From: Accumulibacter sp031732795 | Lineage (GTDB): Bacteria > Pseudomonadota > Gammaproteobacteria > Burkholderiales > Rhodocyclaceae | Direction: 5' to 3' | Length of the DNA stretch: 64,000 nucleotides | NCBI GenBank assembly: GCA_031732795.1 | Contig: JAVMKC010000115.1 | Span: 141,453-205,452 of the forward strand | Shown here: positions 61,808-64,000 of the stretch, one piece after another | Numbering within the stretch: the first letter of the stretch is position 1 | Layout: every line of letters begins with the position of its first letter | Notes under the pieces: generated by a model | Told to the model about the DNA's origin: nothing | The model's input: only the letters and a program-made list of their open reading frames with translations | Databases searched by the model: none | Translations under genes and position numbers: made by a program

Positions 61808-62611
61808 ATGAGCCATCCACAACCCGCCGCCACTGACGAACCCTACGTTCTGCGCACCGACGCCGCCGGCGTCGCCACGCTGACCCTCAACCGTCCGCAA
61901 CAGTTCAATTCGCTGTCGCAGGCGATGATCGCCGCGCTGCAAGCACAGCTCGACGCCATCGCCGACGATCCAGCGGTACGGGTGGTGGTCATCGCCGGTG
62001 CCGGCAAAGCCTTTTGCGCCGGTCACGATCTCAAGGAAATGCGCGCCAATCCCGACAAGGCATTCATGCAGGACCTGTTCCGCCGTTGCGGCCGGATGAT
62101 GATGACCTTGACCGAGATGCCGCAGCCGGTGATCGCCCGCGTGCACGCCATTGCCACCGCCGCCGGCTGTCAACTGGTCTCGATGTGCGATCTGGCGGTG
62201 GCCGCCGACAGCGCCCGTTTCGCCACCTCCGGAATCAACGTCGGCCTGTTCTGCGCCACGCCCGGCGTCGGCCTGTCGCGCAATCTCGGCCGCAAGGCGG
62301 CATTCGAAATGCTGCTGACCGGCGATTTCATCGATGCGGCGACCGCTTGCCGGCAAGGCCTGATCAACCGCGTCGTCGCTCCCGCCGAACTGGATGCCGA
62401 AGTCAGCCGGCTCGCGCAATCGATCGTCAACAAATCAGCATCGGCGATCCGCATCGGCAAACAGATGTTCTACAAACAACTCGAAATGGGTCTGGAAGCC
62501 GCCTACCAGTACGCCGCGGAAGCGATGGCCTGCAACATGATGACCGAAGACGCCGCCGAGGGGATCGACGCATTCATCAGCAAGCGGCCGCCCGTCTGGC
62601 GGCATGGGTGA
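61808..62611 (+). CDS. Enoyl-CoA hydratase/isomerase
   Basis: A 267-aa crotonase-fold enzyme. VVVIAGAGKAFCAGHDLKEM near 58-77 forms the first oxyanion-hole segment, and VHAIATAAGCQLVSMCDLAVAAD near 112-134 the second. The catalytic Glu pair of classical hydratases is not obvious (SGINVGLFCATPG near 140), so it could be an isomerase or another crotonase-family enzyme. It follows the acyl-CoA synthetase and is followed by a terminator, so the two likely form a unit for acyl-chain metabolism. Confidence 0.88.
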   Translation: MSHPQPAATDEPYVLRTDAAGVATLTLNRPQQFNSLSQAMIAALQAQLDAIADDPAVRVVVIAGAGKAFCAGHDLKEMRANPDKAFMQDLFRRCGRMMMTLTEMPQPVIARVHAIATAAGCQLVSMCDLAVAADSARFATSGINVGLFCATPGVGLSRNLGRKAAFEMLLTGDFIDAATACRQGLINRVVAPAELDAEVSRLAQSIVNKSASAIRIGKQMFYKQLEMGLEAAYQYAAEAMACNMMTEDAAEGIDAFISKRPPVWRHG

Positions 62612-62641
62612 AAGGCCTGCGAGGCAGACCAGGCGATTCTT

Positions 62642-62680
62642 GACGGCCTGATCTCTCTACGGGTCGGCCGTCTTTTGTTT
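62642..62680 (+). terminator. Terminator after enoyl-CoA hydratase
   Basis: GACGGCC (62642-62648) pairs with GGCCGTC (62666-62672) across a 17-base loop, followed by TTTTGTTT. It ends the acyl-CoA synthetase/hydratase transcript. Confidence 0.65.
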
Positions 62681-62744
62681 CCTTTTCCCGGACGGTCGTC
62701 TGGAGCGCAGGGGTGGTTGGACATGGGTGCGTGATTGCAAGACC

Positions 62745-62808
62745 TGACCCCAAGCTTCTGTGACCCCAAGCTTCTGACCCCAAACTTTCGTGTGACCCCA
62801 AGCTTTCA
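62745..62808. repeat. Array of TGACCCCA-type repeats
   Basis: Four near-identical 16-base units: TGACCCCAAGCTTCTG at 62745 and 62761, TGACCCCAAACTTTCG at 62775, TGACCCCAAGCTTTCA at 62793. A fifth TGACCCC occurs at 62945. The inverse form TGGGGTCA forms an array at the other side of hicAB. Such TGACCCC-type modules are typical of repeat families linked to REP-associated (RAYT) transposases; no transposase is present here. Confidence 0.8.
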
Positions 62809-62832
62809 GACGGCGACTACCTCATCTACATT

Positions 62833-62985
62833 ATGCGGGCCAGAGATTACGACTTTGCCGCAGCCACGGCCCGTGCTTCTCAAGCCGACATCGACATCTA
62901 CCACCGTGCGTTCAAGAAGGAGTGCTGGGCGACCAGCAAAATACTGACCCCTTTGGTAGATTTTTCGTTGCCGGAAGAAGGCTGA
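62833..62985 (+). pseudogene. Possible gene fragment beside hicAB
   Basis: A frame open through the TGACCCCA array continues to a TGA at 62983-62985. From the ATG at 62833 it would be 50 aa, starting MRARDYDFAAATARASQADI, with well-behaved composition. It may be the 3' end of a truncated gene or a small protein. A terminator follows it directly at 63001. No family is recognised. Confidence 0.25.
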
Positions 62986-62997
62986 CCACATCGTTAC

Positions 62998-63092
62998 CAA
63001 GCCCCGCCCCACAAGGCGGGGCTTTTTGCTGTCCGTCTTCTGCCAACCTGCTTTTTCCCGTTGCTTTCGGGCGGGCAGGGCGGCTATCTCTG
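62998..63092. repeat. Left direct repeat flanking hicAB
   Basis: Shares about 75-80% of its bases with 63804-63895 in the same orientation. Both begin with a GC-rich terminator hairpin plus GCTTTTTGCTGTC and end with GCAGGGCGGCTATCTCTG. The pair encloses the hicAB genes. Confidence 0.7.
63001..63027 (+). terminator. Terminator in the left flank of hicAB
   Basis: Perfect 8-bp stem GCCCCGCC/GGCGGGGC with a 6-base loop and TTTTT. It insulates hicAB from upstream transcription. Confidence 0.85.
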
Positions 63093-63133
63093 GGTCATGC
63101 CGCACTTGCTGAACCACCCCAAGCGCTTTTTTC

Positions 63134-63165
63134 TTGACCTTCGTGTGTAACCGTATATAGTTACA
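63134..63165 (+). promoter_or_regulatory. hicAB promoter with overlapping operator
   Basis: TTGACC (63134-63139), 16-bp spacer, TATAGT (63156-63161). The inverted repeat TGTAAC (63146-63151)/GTTACA (63160-63165) overlaps the -10, a layout expected for autorepression by the ribbon-helix-helix domain of HicB. A start from the ATG at 63167 would be leaderless, which is why 63185 is preferred for hicA. Confidence 0.7.
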
Positions 63166-63184
63166 TATGAGAGGGCCGGACAGA

Positions 63185-63430
63185 ATGACGAAACAGGAAA
63201 AGCTGCTGGCGAAAGCTCTGAACAATCCACGCGGGCTGTCTTTCGCAGATTTTCAGACGCTGCTGCGCCAGTCGGGCTGGAACTTCGATCACCAGACCGG
63301 CAGTCATCAAATCTGGTATGCCCCGACCGGGGCGCGGCTTTCGATACAGGAAGGCCGCGACGGCAAGGCCAAGGGTTATCAGGTCGAACAGTTTCTACAA
63401 CAGCACGGCAGGCGTGACGAGGAGGTTTGA
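63185..63430 (+). CDS. hicA: HicA-family mRNA interferase toxin
   Basis: An 81-aa double-stranded-RNA-binding-fold toxin that cleaves mRNA in the absence of its antitoxin. The core LSFADFQTLLRQSGWNFDHQ and GSHQIWYAPTG near 18-48 includes the active-site His of GSH. GYQVEQFLQQ closes the fold. GAGGG lies about 10 bases before the ATG. hicB begins 1 bp after its stop. The gene pair order toxin-antitoxin is typical. Confidence 0.88.
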   Translation: MTKQEKLLAKALNNPRGLSFADFQTLLRQSGWNFDHQTGSHQIWYAPTGARLSIQEGRDGKAKGYQVEQFLQQHGRRDEEV

Positions 63431-63431
63431 A

Positions 63432-63788
63432 ATGGCGACCAACGACCGTTTTGACGGCTACAGTGTCAATCTTTACCTCGACGAGGACGGCGACTGGCTG
63501 GCGCACTTTGTCGAGTTGCCCGGCACTTCAGCCTTTGCCGAAACGCCGGAAGCTGCTTTGAACGAGCTGGCGGTCGCGTGGGAAGGCATCAAGGAGAGCT
63601 ACCGCAAACGGGGCGAGGCCGTTCCGGTCGCGCCCGCGAAGAAGGATTACAGCGGACAGTTCAACGTGCGTATCGACAAGCGGGTACATCGTGCGCTGGC
63701 CATCGAGGCGGCGCAGGCGGGCACTTCGCTGAACGCCATCATTGCCCAGAAGCTCGCCCAATCAGTCCGCCATAACGGCCAGCACTGA
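63432..63788 (+). CDS. hicB: HicB-family antitoxin
   Basis: A 118-aa antitoxin. Residues about 10-70 form the HicB partial RNase-H-like fold (YSVNLYLDEDGDWLAHFVEL, then FAETPEAALNELAVAWEG), and the C-terminus (FNVRIDKRVHRALAIEAAQA, then GTSLNAIIAQKLAQ) is a ribbon-helix-helix DNA-binding domain that can repress the hicAB promoter. It is separated from hicA by one base, and a terminator follows. Confidence 0.88.
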   Translation: MATNDRFDGYSVNLYLDEDGDWLAHFVELPGTSAFAETPEAALNELAVAWEGIKESYRKRGEAVPVAPAKKDYSGQFNVRIDKRVHRALAIEAAQAGTSLNAIIAQKLAQSVRHNGQH

Positions 63789-63803
63789 CGCAGCGGCCTG
63801 CAG

Positions 63804-63895
63804 CAAGGCCCCGCCCCAAAAAGCGGGGCTTTTTGCTGTCAGGCTGCCGCCCTGCTTTTTCCATTGCCTTTAGCCGAGCAGGGCGGCTATCTCTG
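63804..63895. repeat. Right direct repeat flanking hicAB
   Basis: Same-orientation copy of 62998-63092; see that entry. It begins with the hicAB terminator and ends with GGCGGCTATCTCTG. Confidence 0.7.
63808..63834 (+). terminator. Terminator of hicAB
   Basis: Stem GCCCCGC/GCGGGGC (63808-63814, 63823-63829) with an A-rich loop and TTTTT after it, about 20 bp past the hicB stop. Confidence 0.85.
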
Positions 63896-63900
63896 TGCAA

Positions 63901-63946
63901 CCACTGGGGTCAGGGTTATGCCACTGGGGTCACACCACTGGGGTCA
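63901..63946. repeat. Array of CCACTGGGGTCA repeats
   Basis: Three exact 12-base copies at 63901, 63921 and 63935. TGGGGTCA is the reverse complement of the TGACCCCA units left of hicAB, so the two arrays face each other across the locus. Confidence 0.8.
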
Positions 63947-64000
63947 GGGGCATAAGCGCTAACTTTACATTGATGACATCATCGTCTCACATTGATAACG

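Noticed and set aside
62745..63946. TGACCCCA/TGGGGTCA arrays as CRISPR or integron attC sites
   Set aside because: Units are too short and irregularly spaced for CRISPR, and no RYYYAAC/GTTRRRY pairs or integrase are seen.
1..64000. tRNA or rRNA genes
   Set aside because: No cloverleaf with a GGTTCGA-type T-loop in a suitable context and no rRNA core sequences were recognised on either strand. A tRNAscan run would settle it.

Overview
The window is about 64 kb of a GC-rich, gene-dense bacterial chromosome. Gene content and order suggest a betaproteobacterium, most likely of the Rhodocyclales (Azoarcus/Thauera/Dechloromonas/Zoogloea/Accumulibacter relatives). The main pointers are a three-gene 2-oxoglutarate oxidoreductase locus (korABC) of the type described in Azoarcus and Thauera, a PEP-CTERM protein behind a perfect sigma-54 promoter, clustered relA, ppk1 and ppx, and a TetR-etfBA-acyl-CoA dehydrogenase operon. 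This placement is inference from gene content; no rRNA is present to confirm it. I found no rRNA, tRNA, complete insertion sequence, prophage or CRISPR array.

Layout. 0-6.5 kb: tail of an unknown gene, malate synthase (aceB) divergent from a LysR regulator, then a gene-poor, AT-richer stretch with a small zinc-finger gene, a degenerate dispersed repeat and an orphan regulator with a Mu-type DNA-binding domain, then psd. 6.7-11.5 kb: korCAB. 11.7-16.6 kb: single genes (rhodanese, hydrolase, msrA, HPP-family protein, HU, glpK). 16.6-24.9 kb: a fatty-acid/ketone-body catabolic module, with a TetR repressor divergent from etfBA, a CbiM-like membrane protein, a small membrane protein, acyl-CoA dehydrogenase, thioesterase and acetoacetyl-CoA synthetase. 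A palindromic operator overlaps the etf promoter. 24.9-26.2 kb: PEP-CTERM gene with sigma-54 promoter and terminator. 26.6-33.9 kb: housekeeping genes (PHA-system protein, rsgA, phhB, M48 protease, orn, glycosyltransferase, rpmE, queD, DUF2252). 34-42.2 kb: Nudix-ltaE-alaS, an OmpA-like protein, miaA-mutL. 42.4-48.1 kb: six tightly coupled genes dedA-purN-DUF3108-rsmB-mscS-hydrolase. 48.2-56.3 kb: mtfA-eamA, relA, ppk1, ppx. 56.4-62.6 kb: an Mla-type lipid ABC transporter, an acyl-CoA synthetase and an enoyl-CoA hydratase. 62.6-64 kb: a mobile-looking island holding hicAB.

How the genes work together. Acyl chains activated by the acyl-CoA synthetase can be oxidised by the acyl-CoA dehydrogenase, which passes electrons to ETF. 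Acetoacetyl-CoA synthetase returns acetoacetate to the acetyl-CoA pool, and malate synthase uses acetyl-CoA in the glyoxylate shunt. KorABC links 2-oxoglutarate oxidation to ferredoxin and NADP(H). RelA, PPK1 and PPX together connect the stringent response with polyphosphate.

The least ordinary signals are non-coding: the sigma-54 promoter at 25459, the TetR operator at 17289-17327, a 104-bp element present at 4356 and 52348 (the second copy runs into the ppk1 stop codon), a 4 x 13-bp tandem repeat before psd, and the hicAB locus framed by direct repeats and by facing TGACCCCA/TGGGGTCA arrays.
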